This document shows positions 42,939 through 56,000 of a DNA stretch of 64,000 bases, piece by piece (positions within the stretch are counted from its first letter, which is position 1; each line of letters begins with the position of its first letter). The stretch is from Beroe ovata (taxonomy: Eukaryota > Ctenophora > Nuda > Beroida > Beroidae): assembly GCA_946803715.1 (NCBI GenBank), contig CAMPET010000221.1, forward strand, positions 1-64,000, in the 5' to 3' direction. The translations under genes were made by a program, and so were the position numbers. Under the pieces are notes generated by a model. The model worked only from the letters and a program-made list of their open reading frames with translations. It did no database searches and was not told the origin of the DNA.

Positions 42939-44439
42939 GTACGCGACCTGCCCATCAGCAGAGTACTGCAGGACTACATCGTATATTACCGTGACGTCAC
43001 GTTACCAGTAACGCGTGAGCGGCCGATTTATGAGGAACCACCACCCCCTCCCCGCAGCAGAATCCAGGCCATACTCCAGGTAACTTTAATACAGAGAGAG
43101 GGAGAGTTGTCAAATAATTATTCCAGGGAAGGAGTGATATCCATTGACTGAGATTGGGTTTCTGTGTTTACAATTTTTAAGGGCACTCAAAATTGCGATT
43201 CACTCATGCAAAGCAGTGATTTTAGTAATTAGTTGAATAATGGACTTATACTTACGCGATATAATGCCTGCATAAGCGATGACAGCACAGCCTAACTCAT
43301 ACAATAACATATGACTCCAGATACCTTCACTTTATTGGAAAATTTCCAGGTCGCTTTGTTGATGTATATATGAACAAGCACTACGTGATTACCGGGCTAC
43401 AGTTCAGTTTCTCAAATCCCGTAGGAAAAGATGTAATTTCGTTGCACCTAGTGATCCAAGTAACGACAGACTCGGTGTTCAATTCCTTGAAATCAATAGT
43501 CTCGAAATTGTCAACATCTTTGATCTTTGAATCTTCACGTTAGAATGGGAAACAACAGCTACTTGACCACTGCACGGCGCACGATCAACCGCAATTTAAA
43601 GATCTTCATATTCGGACACGTTATTATAACATCATTTCTTTTGCACACCGGTTATTAATAAACGTGCCTGAGTATGTTTGTCAACATTTGTATTTCGTGG
43701 AACGCGCCTCGACAATCTTGTTACTCCAATCGCGCGAACAAGTCACGTGATCGCGCGCGTATAATATCCTTCAAACTAAACATCCTGGCGCGCGCAGCAC
43801 TTGTGAAAAATTTTCACTGAAAACTTCATCTATTTTCAGCGTTTTCGGCATTGGATAGGATCTCACTACGCTAACATTGCAGGACCCACCGCCAAGGATA
43901 GGCGAATACATGGGGCTGGTGGAGCGGCTACTGGCTGAGAGAAGGAATGCCGAGGGGGGTTCAAGTGATGAGGAGGATGATGAGGAGATGATGGACGAGG
44001 GGGAGGAGAGGGATGCCGATATGGCCGAGAATTCAGACAGTAAGATGAATATGGCAGTAATTTGAACATTTTGTCGGATGATAAGTCATTTGAGACAGAT
44101 CATGCGATGATGTCACCAGGTCCGTCGTCGGATTCTGAAAGTGTTGATGAAATAGCGGATGACGAACTAGAGACGGACGAGGGAAATGACGATGAGAATT
44201 GGCATTCTGCCAGTGAAGATGAGAACGTGATGGATAACGGGTTGGTGACGGTCAATGTCCATCCGCCAAGAGGTAAAGACGGTTCTCAATCATATTGTGA
44301 TAATGCTGTTCAAATAACGGATTATCTTGACACTTCTGTTAACAGTTTGTCTGACAATCCGTCTTTCCAGATGACAACCAGGAGTCAGACACATGATTCA
44401 CAAGAGAAAGAGGACAACTTGAACGATAGAACAGAATGA
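42939..44439 (+). CDS. Acidic disordered protein, 3' exons (function unknown)
   Basis: Exons 42939-43079, 43883-44039 and 44099-44439 join in phase. The first begins at a CACACAG acceptor without a start codon, so 5' exons are missing from this model. The N-terminal part looks folded (VRDLPISRVLQDYIVYYRDV) and leads to RPIYEEPPPPPRSR and IGEYMGLVERLLAERRNAE. The rest is very acidic (SDEEDDEEMMDEGEERDAD, DELETDEGNDDENWHSASED). I do not recognise the family. The last intron is only 59 bp, and without it the frame appears broken at 44055. A poly(A) signal follows at 44550. Confidence 0.6.
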
Positions 44440-44549
44440 CGTCATCACACACACGCATACGTGCGCTATAACACAGTGGACAGTGAACTGCATGTCTCAC
44501 TCCTATGGAGTTAACTTTTATATTTTCATTGGTTGAAGTGGGAAATCGA

Positions 44550-44555
44550 AATAAA
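44550..44555 (+). terminator. Candidate poly(A) signal for the acidic protein gene
   Basis: AATAAA about 115 nt beyond the stop codon, a typical 3' UTR distance for a compact genome. Confidence 0.5.
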
Positions 44556-45250
44556 CTCAGAGTACCAACCAGTGGACTTTGTTATTTTTGCTTATATTAC
44601 TATAGATTCTTACTATAGATTCTTTAGATTCATATCATCATGATTGGACAGGAAAGAACTTTGAGGGGAAATACTTCAGACTTCGAGTACACTGTTACAC
44701 CCAGAAGGTTTCTAAATATTTCGACACATTTAGTTCTTGGAAGGATTAAATCCACACTGTCTATGATACAAAGGCCCATGTTGGAACTGATGTGAATTTG
44801 GGAATTTTAAACTTAATTTCATCGTTTCAATTCTCAAACTCAATGCTGAATTCATTTCTAGAAGTAGCCGTGATGAGGATTAAGGGGGTTGTGGATGGTG
44901 TCATTCAGTAACTAACTTGGTAACTTGGTATCAATCTAGGTAAGGTTGCTTTGATAAGGGTCATATTGTGTAAGTGATCCATAAAGGAGCTATTATGCTA
45001 GATAATTGCACTTTTGCAGCACTACCTCTTAATCAACAGTTGATCAACTGCTGTCACCACTCACAATTTACTATCACAAAGTTGATTGAACTCTGATTGT
45101 CAGATTCGAAACTAATGAAAGAGCTGTTGATTAGAATCGCCTACTTAATTGAAACTGTAAGATTGAGATTTGATTCAGAACCTTTATAGAGAATTAGAGA
45201 ATCACTTTAGCTATAAAAAGCAGAGATAAAGAGTCGCATCATTATAACTT
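44556..45250. other. Spacer and GPCR upstream region
   Basis: AT-rich, no supported exon. CTATAAAAAG at about 45211 lies 40 bp before the GPCR ATG and could be a TATA box. There are inverted pairs such as TTGATCAACTG. Confidence 0.4.
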
Positions 45251-48200
45251 ATGTCGCTACGATCAATGATGCTGATTATTCTATCAACCCTGATACTCTG
45301 GCCGTTGACACTTTCCAAAAAACCGTCAGCCGATCGTAAGTCGCATCGTCTGTGTGGCAATCGTATCTATATGCACAGTAAGGGAAGGGGGCAATACGGT
45401 TCAATTTTCATTCTACAAAGCAAAAGGGCTTGAGGCAAAATATGGACTTATGGAATATGGAGAAGGAAATGGGATTGGGAATGTTTTTCATTGTCGTCAA
45501 TCATGGTGGGTAAGGGGAGCTGGCGACTAGGAGCTGGGGGAAAGGTGGTCATCTATATGAACGAGCTCTGAGGTCTACCTAAACTTCATCCCACAGTACT
45601 GAACTGCAAGCTGAGGGACTACAACGGATACCTGCAGTACGTATGTATACGTGCAAGTGGGCGAACATTCTTCCGGTGCGCGTACAGTGAGGTTTACTAC
45701 CGTGTCGACCTCAACAACATGTGCCCTTACGATGACAGGTTTTACCAGTTGTGCGGAATTCCACGAGACAACGTCCCCATGATTCAGGCTCACCGTTCGA
45801 CTCTCTGTGGGGACTTTGTGTGCGCAAATGTTGACTATTTATACCGACAAGGTTCGTTTGACCTAATAAACATGTGTAATGGTAGGGAAGACTGTCTCAA
45901 CACCGACGCAGACGAAGCAGGATGCCCCGCAGAGGAAACAGGTCAGGTCGTCCTCAGGTCGGGTCGTAAAATCAACAAAATGCAGATTTGCGATGGTTAC
46001 TGCTCCCTGGAACACTCTTGCGAGGACGAGGCACTGTGCAACGGCTTTATGTACGGTATCTACTGTGAGACAAGCATTGAGAAACCGCTCCATCAAGCAT
46101 TGACATTAAGTCATGTGCATCAACCATTTGCAACAAATCATCTGCATCAAGCATTGACAGCAAGTCATCAAGCATTGACAACTCGCCTCATTTACTCGCC
46201 CCCTTACCAGTGGTGTGGTTACTACGACTCCCGTTGTCTCAGGCAGGAGGACACCAAGTTATGCACGGTTAACAATGCCACGAAACACTTGGCAAACTGT
46301 GAAACGTATAGCAAATTGGAAGGAATGAATTCCGTATTCAAAGGTAAAATGGCTCTGTCCAATTACACGAGGTGCGGGATAACGCCCACGTACGTGGAAA
46401 ATCCGATGCTACCGAGTAATAGAGAGGCACGCCCGTCCACTCTATGCCTCAACCACCTGGACCAAACCAATTGTTCCGATATTGATAGGGTCGGACTGAT
46501 ATGCCGGATAAAGACATTCGTCTCCACAGTAGCACACAGCATGGTGTGTACTAGTTTTGAGTACAAGCAGCAAATCTGTGATGATGGGATGGAGAATGTG
46601 TGTGTTGCCGCGTCTGCGGTCTGTTTCCTCCACAAACACAAGCTATGTGACGGAATAAACGACTGTCAGGACGAATCAGACGAGAAGTCGGACATCTGTA
46701 CCCCCATGTCAGACGAGAATTGCGAGAGGAAGGGTAACCATAAAAGGGGCCCTCTCAATATCCCCATAGCATGGCTCTACGATAAAGTAGAGGACTGCCT
46801 GAGTGGTAAAGATGAGGTGGGCACGCGACCGACTTGTGGCAGCGGAGTTACAGGGAGGGTCTATGACGGGAATGACTGTGAGGATGTGTATATATGTCGG
46901 GAGGGTTACACTGGCTATGTTCGGTACGATCAGCTCTGTGACGGAGTGGAGAGTTGTGGCTCAGAGAATACTGTTTGCAGGGTCTCCAGGGACTTCCCTG
47001 AGACAGTCACAGAGGTAGATCAGTACGGGGGGAGCAAGAATGCGGGTTTCTGTGTCCCGGGGATGAGCTATTTCGAGCGACTGAAGGGTGACCCATGCAC
47101 GACGGTAACGTACCAATTCCCCAGGAATCACATCATCCTGGGTGTTTCTTCATCTGCACTGACTAGGGTGAGATTGCCAACTGTTCCGACAAGTTGTGAC
47201 CATGTCTTCGGGGAGCTGTATCTCTATCTGAGCTGCACAGGATCATGTCAGTCTAGCTGTCCCCTCGTGAGAATTCCTAAGATTGACTCCTGTAGTAGTC
47301 AATCCGATCTCCGCAAAATTGGCACTGTAGGTCACGACGAAACAGGTAAGGCCTACCTCACTTTCGCAACAAAGGTCAAGGAATCGTTCCATAACAACTA
47401 CTTTGTCTGTGAGAAGACTCAGAAGTGTCTACCCTACTCTAAAGTTTGTGATCTGGTAAACGACTGCGGTGATATGTCAGATGAGGCGAGCTGTACCAAC
47501 CATTTCAAATGCGTGAGTCAGGACCATTACATACCCAGGAGCCAGAAGTGTGACGGGTCCTTCCACTGCCTTGATCTAACGGATGAGTGCAACGAGGAGT
47601 GTTCCAAGCAGATACTCGACGGATTCGCGTTTGAACTGATGGCCCTGTTCTTTGGAGTGGCTGCAGTGCTCCTGAATCTCATCAACATCTTCAAGGGTAT
47701 ATTTGAGATACGAGAATGCACCCAAATTCGAGCGCTCAGTAATAAGTGCATGGTCCTGCTGATTGGAATTGGTGATCTTTTCATCGGAGTATACTTATCA
47801 ATTCTCTTTGCTTTTGACGCTTACTACGGCAATGATTTCTGTTCAATCCAACCACAATGGCTCTCCAGCACCGGCTGCTCTCTGCTGGGCGTCCTCAGCA
47901 CCACAGGATCCTTCATCTCCATCTTTGCAATGAACTGGCTGAGTGTCCTCCGACTGTTTGGTATCAAGCACTCTCTAGTCAGAAGTGCAGCTATAAATAG
48001 GAACAACGTTGCCCGCCTCTTCCTAACCTGTTTCCTCATAGTCTTCATATCGGTTGCCCTCTCTGTCATCCCAATACTCAGTGTCTTTGAGGACTTCTTC
48101 GTGAACGGGCTGAGTTACGATCCAGCTCTGAAGCTCTTCATAGGCTTCCCCAACAAGAGGAAACACTTTGAGATCATCCAAGCTTACAATGGACGGGTTA

Positions 48201-49260
48201 AGTTTCGGTCCATGAGTTGGAAACTCATCCGGAGCATGACTCAGGAGATGTTCTCAAAGGAGTACGGCGGACTTTCACACCGCTACAAGACAATAGATTT
48301 CTATGGCAACGATGCAGTTTGTTTTTTCAAGTTCTTCGTCACACCCTCAGATCCGCAGGTGTACTTCGTCTGGGCTGTGGTAGCGATATACTTCCTCTGC
48401 CTTCTCAACATAGCAGTGTGTTATTTCTCCATAGCAACGATCTCACAGCAAGTGGGCGTGTCCGTGGGGGAGAGGTTCAAGAGACGGAATCAGAGGACTC
48501 AACGGAAGATCAAACTACTAATTCTTACAGATTGGCTCTGCTGGTTTCCCTTCATAGTTATATGCCTGCTCCATTCGTCTGAACTCCTGGATGCGACAAA
48601 GTGGTACTCCGTTTTCTCCATCATCGTTCTTCCCATCAATTCTGTGACCAATCCTCTTCTCTATGACAACATTTTCTTTGTTATCGCTAAGAAGATCAAG
48701 GATAGCTTTTTGGCGTTTAAGCAGAAGCATGATGTGAAAAATCCGGTCGGGCTTCCCCGGAAGATTTTAGGGTCCTCGAAAATTCCATTCCTGAAGCACC
48801 GGGTTACATCCGTAGGTAAGGGAGATGGAGAATTGGTGGAGGTTGTCCCATTATCAGAAACATCGCATAGCGTGAAAACTGTGGGGAAGTCTCATCTGGC
48901 AGAATCAGAGGTAAGTGACAGACTCGCTTGCCACTCTATCACCTACCATTCGCTGTTAGAGTTGTAAGTTAGAGTTGTAGATAGATTCTATCCATGATCA
49001 TTGACACCTTCTATTTAATAAGTGTCAATGATCATATTTGCTTCTAATTCTGCTGAAATCGATACATTCCACAGGAAATGAAAACAGAAGAACGGTGCAA
49101 AACCGGGCCGTCACGAAACACTTGGTCTGACGGGATCATTGTAGAGTTACCCGGAAAAAGGAGAGGGAAGTTCCTATCTTATGGGAAATCTGCTGAGAAT
49201 GGCAAGACTGCTCGGATTGGGAAGATCGTATCGAAAACTCTCGAAACGACGAATGGTTAG
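45251..49260 (+). CDS. LDL-receptor-A-repeat GPCR related to relaxin/LGR receptors
   Basis: Exons 45251-45335, 45597-48910 and 49075-49260: about 1194 aa. The signal peptide is SLRSMMLIILSTLILWPLTL. The ectodomain of about 670 residues is Cys-rich with about five LDL-A modules, including CDGINDCQDESDE, CDLVNDCGDMSDEASC and the weaker CDGVESCGSENTVC. No leucine-rich repeats are seen, unlike RXFP or GRL101-type receptors. The seven helices begin near residue 700. TM2 is GIGDLFIGVYLSILF (compare ADFLMGVYL in LGRs). TM3 starts GCSLLGVLSTTGSFISIF. TM6 is LILTDWLCWFPFIVICLL. TM7 ends LPINSVTNPLLYD. The E/DRY site reads LRL, keeping only Arg. The second extracellular loop is long. The cytoplasmic tail is basic. 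The ligand is unknown. Confidence 0.9.
46087..46190 (+). repeat. Coding tandem repeat (HQALT units) in the GPCR ectodomain
   Basis: Three to four imperfect units of CATCAAGCATTGACA within the open frame encode HQALTLSH, HQPFATNH, HQALTASH and HQALTTR. They are low in Cys and interrupt the Cys-rich pattern. Confidence 0.75.
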
Positions 49261-50072
49261 ATCCCATATTCCTCAAACCTCATACTTCAATCAATCCATG
49301 AGTTCACTTCATATTCACTTGATGGTCATCACCGCAGATCCCATCATGATAAAGATGAACGGATACGTCATCACGATGATGTCAAGTCATCAGGACCATA
49401 AACCAGGAGGGAAGAAGAACCGGGAGATGCTACAAAAGGCCGAGACAAGAAGCTTGGTGGAGTGCGGATCAAGGGAGGCAAAGCACATCATTTCCAAAGT
49501 CAGAGCCAGGTTGACGCTCAAGTGTAGGACAAAGAGACTGTTCCAAGTTCTACAGAAGGCCAAATAGGGATGGATGAGTTGAACAGTGAACAATGGATTA
49601 GTGAATAAGAGGGCGAGTTTTTTTGCTGAAATAGTATTTGCAATGGGTCACTTTTTTACTCGAAAGACAGTTTTGGATTTTACTATGGAAGAGAAATAAA
49701 GTTTTAGCTGGATTAAAACTTATAAAGTTAAGTTAAAGGTTACATTGAAAAGGTGATAGTAATAAAATCACAATTTTCTATCTATTACAACATGTCAAGA
49801 GTTTACTAGATTAACATACTTAAGTTAAATACAGTTAAAACAAAACGCTAAATGAAATCATTGCAAAAAACAATGACGATTACAATTAAATACAACTAAA
49901 AACTTAATACATAACATGAGTCAAAATAAAATAAATCATTGCTAAATACATTCCCGTTTAAACTTAAAACATCGGTATATAAACAGCTTTATACTTGGCT
50001 TGAACTAAAAACTTGAAAAATAAATAAAATATGACTGTCACTAAGTCACTTACCTCTCGCGGTTTGGTGGTG
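49261..50072. other. 3' spacer between convergent genes
   Basis: AT-rich with an AATAAA at 49695-49700 suited to the GPCR transcript. Between 49740 and 50040 it is rich in TTAAA/TAAA words. The 128-codon frame at 49181-49567 overlaps the last GPCR exon in another frame and has no support. Confidence 0.5.
49695..49700 (+). terminator. Candidate poly(A) signal for the LDL-A GPCR
   Basis: AATAAA about 435 nt past the GPCR stop; the best hexamer before the opposite-strand gene ends. Confidence 0.4.
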
Positions 50073-53000
50073 TCAAAATGATGGCTTAATCAACATACTT
50101 CCGGCAGTCAAGCAGTATTCCATACACTGAACTGGGCTCTCGTATCTGTCAGGGTGAAATGTTGTCAATGTAACGTGGTGTTAAAGTGCTATGTTGTCAT
50201 GGTAACATGTAGAAATGAGGCAATTAGGAGGAGTAATCACTCTTCGGTAACGCTTACTTGAGATTGAGCCCCTTTTTCCACTTGAGCTGCTCCAAGTCAA
50301 ATAGTTCCACCTTTGCCACATGGTCTCCCGCTGATGCAGCGTGACTCACTGTGTATATCTGCAGAGATACGCGCAGGTTAGTTATTGACACCACTCTGAC
50401 ACCAAATAACTATGACTCCACAGTCCACACTGACTCCACCACACGATCATGAGGTTCGGGACCGCTAAAAGCTGACACCATTCTGTACTCTGACACCTCG
50501 CTGTACTCTGACACCACTCTGTACTCTGACACCACTCTGTACTTTGACGCCACTCTGTACTCTGACACCACTCTGCACTCTGACACCACTCTGTACTCTG
50601 ACACCACCCTGTACTCGGAGTCCGACACCACTCAACGCTGGCGTCTGACACCAGAAAACACTAGCACCACAATGTGATAACTCCGAACCACTCCACGCTG
50701 ACACCAGTTGACACCAGTTGATACCAGTGAGTGCAGTAACCTGGTTGTTGATCACAGTTCCACTCATCATCTCGTACATGGGGGACGGTTTCTCGTTCTG
50801 TATCACGGTCCACGCACTTGTCACCGTATTGAAGATAAGGATCTCTCTGTTTTGCCAGCTATTTCCGCCCTGGAATCGTATTGCAGTTGCTATGGGTAAC
50901 GGAGTAACAATTCAATACTGAATTATAGCTTGTCAACTCGAGCAACAACTCTCAACATCGACTTGATAATAGGGAAGTGAGTGAAATTGCAACAATGCCA
51001 CATGAAATTGTCGAGAAGGAAGTTTTTAATGGTTAAATCTTCATGGTTGTCAAATATTCCTTCCATCTTATCTTCGAATGATTGTGCTGTCAATTCTAGT
51101 GGAAGTGTCAATGATGGCGGTGTCAATGCAGTACCTGTGCAGTGCAGAGTCCACCCATGAGGACGATCCTATCCTTGTACCCGTAGAGCCAGTAGTTGCT
51201 GATATGGGAGAACATGTGACTGATTAGAGACACCTCCCTCTGCCTGGGTGTCTCGTCGTCTGAAAAAGACAGTGATAACACAGTCAATTTGCATTACAAA
51301 CTTCGTTTCAGAAGAGCCAATGAAGATCCAGTTTTGTAATAGTTAAGCCGATGAAAAAGGGAGGAAAAACGAATGGTTTTGGCACTGGTCGCCATGGAAA
51401 CAGAAGATACCTATGTTGAAAGTGCAGAGTTTGTTCTTGGACACGTAGTAGAGTAATCCATCATGTGATATGATGGAGTTCACATATCGTTGGAGCTGGT
51501 GATTCGTTATTGGTAGGTCAATGTCTATCTGGAATTATTGATGTTTCGGTTAGAATTTCTTGGGGAGAATGAAACAATATTTGCAGGTTCAGGTATTTCA
51601 TGGATAAAAACAGCAACCTTACCTCTTTCCACGTTTCTTTGTGAGGTATGTATTGGTGTATGGTCACGTGTTGTTGTTGGAATGCGGCAAATCCCCCAGA
51701 TCCAACGTTTGTCCCTCCTTGCAGAAACAGAGAAAGAGTTAGGAATCATATGTTGCAAAGCCATCGGCAAAAAGTAAATTAAAAGAAAGGGCGAAATTTT
51801 CCTAAAACTAAGTCCAGTTCTACTGTAAATGAATCCAGTTCTAGCCCATTCCCCCCTCCAAGCTGCTCCACTCACCTATGAGCAGGACACATCCCCCATG
51901 AGCTATAATCCTAGAGCTAGAAGTGAAGGAGCAGGGGGGTGAAGGCAACTCCCGCCAGTACCCGGTAAACTGGTTAAACCGGTACGCACGGGGCGTGGCC
52001 GGCTGTCCGGGGGGTTTGCACATGCCAAACATGTAGAGTATGTCGTGGAGAATGAGGCATTTTCCCGAGATGAGGTTAACGTTGAGTGTGTGGTCGAGAA
52101 TGTGCCACCTACTCCGGTACTGGTAGTATAGGATGGTGGAGCGGAGTGGGTTTTGTAAGCTCCTGCAGGAGGAATTTGAGTAGATTGTATCGCTCTCAGC
52201 AGCTAATAAGGGAGCAGCTAAAGGGAGGAGTTTAGTTCATTTCTAGGGGCTGGAACCTCTCTAACTCCTAGAATGGATCTCAAATGGAGAGAAGATTATC
52301 ATTTCACGACGAGAAGGTTAGCAGTCGCCCTCATGTGTATACCTGTAACATCTGTGGTAGCAGAGAACAGGCAGTGTCTCGCAGCCTCGCTCCACACACG
52401 CCCTAGCCCACACGTGGTGCGCCGTTCTCCTGATATGAGAGTGTACACTCGGTAACTTCCTCACGATGTACAACTCCAGGAAGTTGTGGAGTGTTTCCGG
52501 TTCCATATTACTGAACTCCACTTGCAGAATCACCTGGGAATTGGGATCAATTGAATTTTCCAGATCAAAATCGAACTATCAATGACATGATTTAAAATAT
52601 AGCAGTTGTCGTGAGTCGAAATTTAACCTCTTCAATAGCAGATCGGACCGCAGCAATCTGGGACGTGGGTTCATTATCCTCGTCCTCCTCTTCCCGCTTC
52701 CTCTTCTTCCCCTTCCCGTGGCTCTTCCCCGAGTATGTTCGTGTATTCTTCCAACTATCACGAGTTTCTGTCACGGTGGCTGATGACTCGCGTGAGTCGT
52801 CACGCGAGACTCCCTCCGTCACGCCGGCCAGAACTAGCGGTGGCGGTGAGGGAATATCGAAAAGTTCGTTCATGGAAGGTAGCTCCACCACATATTCATC
52901 ACTCAGGACAATCCCACTGTCGTCAAGGAAACTGCTCGCTTGTTCCTCGTGCTTGCTCGCAGTTTCCACGTGGCTGTCACGTGATTGCACGTGGTGATTT

Positions 53001-56000
53001 GGTGTGATCATTTCGTACCACTCCCAGGTGCGGGCTGCCCATCTGAAGAGCCCACCTGCCAGTTCACTCTCTATGCAGTTGGTCTGGTACTTGCTGCCCA
53101 CGATGAGCGACATTGAAGAGGGAGGGAGGTCCAGGAACTCATCTGTGTCGATCAGATTGCCCTCTGGTCCTGGAAGCAAAGGAGATGAGTGATACGTAAT
53201 AAGAATCCCATTCATTGACAGAAATAGACGATGTTCTCACCCAAATTCGCGCAGATAAGTCTGAGTGCTTGTTCCGTGATGTTAGAGTAAGCCAGTTCAA
53301 CAGCCACCTCAAGAACCCGGAACACAGAGTTGACGTCCATGTGGGCGAGCAGATACATGTGGCATATCTCGATGATAATGTCACTTTGGAGGAATGTTCC
53401 TGTAAGATGGAGAATAATGAAAGAACCCAACCACTTCTTTTCTTTTCTTGCTTTTCTGCGTGATAGGCAGCTCCTCGGGGAAGCGAGATAGGGCCAAAAT
53501 TCGATTAGGAATCGATTCAGCGTCCAAAAAATCATAGGAATCAATGGTATTTGTATTGAAATCGGGCTAAAAATTTTCTTTGGATTTCTGATGACAGGAT
53601 CGGTAAAATTGAAGTGAATGACTCCACACTTTTTAACTTCGATTTTGAAGGTCTCTAATGAAACCTTAATTGGTACTTAGGACATGATTTTTTCATCAAA
53701 TCATCTCTCCTACTCTCAGACTACAAGTATCAGTCCTTTTTACGATCATGCCGAGTTCGTACTTGCCGTGAAACCACGCCCAAATCACGATTTCAAACCT
53801 GTGGGAAGCATTCACTACACAAACACGAAAATCAGTGGGACGCACCAAATGGGTCAAATTTTTTTTGCCGACACGATGACTGGTTATAGGTGTTCCTGGC
53901 CAATTTTTGACTTAGAATCCGAATCTGACGGAATTATAGGGACTGCTCATCGAGAAGTTAGTCAAAATTCCCACTTCTCCTCTGATATGAGGTCCAAGGT
54001 CATATGACTGACAGCTCCTCAGGGAAGCGAGATAGGGCCAAAATTCGATCGGGAATCGATTCGGCGTCCAAAAAATCATAGGAATCGATGGTATTTGTAT
54101 TGAAATCGGGCTAAAAAATTTCTTCGGATTTCTGATGACAGGATCGGTAAAATTGAAGTGAATGACTCCACACTTTTTTACTTCGATTTTGAAGGTCTCT
54201 AATGAAACCTTAATTGGTACTTAGGACATGATTTTTGCATCAAATCATCTCTCCTACTCTCAGACTACTGATATCAGTCCTTTTAACGATCATGCCGAGT
54301 TCGTACTCTCCGTAAAACCACGCCCAAATCATGATTTCAAACCTGTGGGAAGCATTCACTACAAAAACACGAAAATCAGTCGGACACACCAAATGGGTCA
54401 AATATTTTTTGCCAACACGATGACTGGTTAAAGGTGTTCCTAGCCTATTTTTTGACGTAGAATCCGAATCTGACGGAATTGTAGGGACTACTCATCGAGA
54501 AATTAGTCAAAATTGCCATTTCTTCTCAGATATGGGGTCCAAAGTCATATGACTGACAGCTCCTCAGGGAAACGAGATAGGGCCAAAATTCGATCGGGAA
54601 TCGATTCAGCGTCCAAAAACACATAGGAATTGATGATATTTGTATTGAAATCAGGCTAAAAATTTTCTTCGGATTTCTGATGACAGGATCGGTAAAATTG
54701 AAGTGAATGACTCCACACTTTTTTACTTCGATTTTGAAGGTCTCTAATGAAACCTTAATTGGTACTTAGGACATGATTTTTTCATCAAATCATCTCTCCT
54801 ACTCTCAGACTACAAGTATCAGTCCTTTTTACGATCATGCCGAGTTCGTACTTGCCGTGAAACCACGCCCAAATCACGATTTCAAACCTGTGGGAAGCAT
54901 TCACTACACAAACACGAAAATCAGTGGGACGCACCAAATGGGTCAAATTTTTTTTGCCGACACGATGACTGGTTATAGGTGTTCCTGGCCAATTTTTGAC
55001 TTAGAATCCGAATCTGACGGAATTATAGGGACTGCTCATCGAGAAGTTAGTCAAAATTCCCACTTCTCCTCTGATATGAGGTCCAAGGTCATATGACTGA
55101 CAGCTCCTCAGGGAAGCGAGATAGGGCCAAAATTCGATCGGGAATCGATTCGGCGTCCAAAAAATCATAGGAATCGATGGTATTTGTATTGAAATCGGGC
55201 TAAAAAATTTCTTCGGATTTCTGATGACAGGATCGGTAAAATTGAAGTGAATGACTCCACACTTTTTTACTTCGATTTTGAAGGTCTCTAATGAAACCTT
55301 AATTGGTACTTAGGACATGATTTTTTCATCAAATCATCTCTCCTACTCTCAGACTACAAGTATCAGTCCTTTTTACGATCATGCCGAGTTCGTACTTGCC
55401 GTAAAACCACGCCCAAATCACGATTTCAAACCTGTGGGAAGCATTCACTACAAAAACACGAAAATCAGTGGGACGCACCAAATGGGTCAAATTTTTTTTG
55501 CCGACACGCTGACTGGTTATAGGTGTTCCTGGCCTATTTTTTGACGTAGAATCCGAATCTGACGGAATCATAGGGACTACTCATCGAGAAATTAGTCAAA
55601 ATTGCCATTTCTTCTCAGATATGGGGTCCAAGGTCATATGACTGACAGCTCCTCAGGGAAACGAGATAGGGCCAAAATTCGATTGAAAATCGATTCAGCG
55701 TCCAAAAACACATAGGAATTGATGATATTTGTATTGAAATCAGGCTAAAAATTTTCTTCGGATTTCTGATGACAGGATCGGTAAAATTGAAGTGAATGAC
55801 TCCACACTTTTTTACTTCGATTTTGAAGGTCTCTAATGAAACCTTAATTGGTACTTAGGACAGTATTTTTCCATCAAATCATCTTTCCTACTCTCAGACT
55901 ACAAGTATTAGTCCTTTTTACGATCATGCCGAGTTCGTACTTGCCGTAAAACCTCGCCAAAATCACGATATCAAACCTGTGGGAAGCATTCACTACAAAA

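Noticed and set aside
44040-44098. Apparent frameshift in the acidic protein gene
   Set aside because: A 59-bp intron with GTAAGA donor and GAGACAG acceptor restores the frame, so no mutation is needed.
50471-50720. CRISPR-like spaced repeat
   Set aside because: Units are contiguous 18-bp repeats without unique spacers, in a eukaryotic intron; it is a minisatellite.
50382-50824. Minus-strand frames made of STEWCQ and RVQSGV repeats
   Set aside because: Translation of the 18-bp minisatellite in different frames, overlapping real kelch exons; no independent support.
53684-55544. Repeated 67-107-codon frames in the 545-bp array (MIFSSNHLSYSQTT...)
   Set aside because: They recur because the DNA unit repeats; two of four units stop early, no known domain is seen, and the array is intronic. 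Not called as genes.
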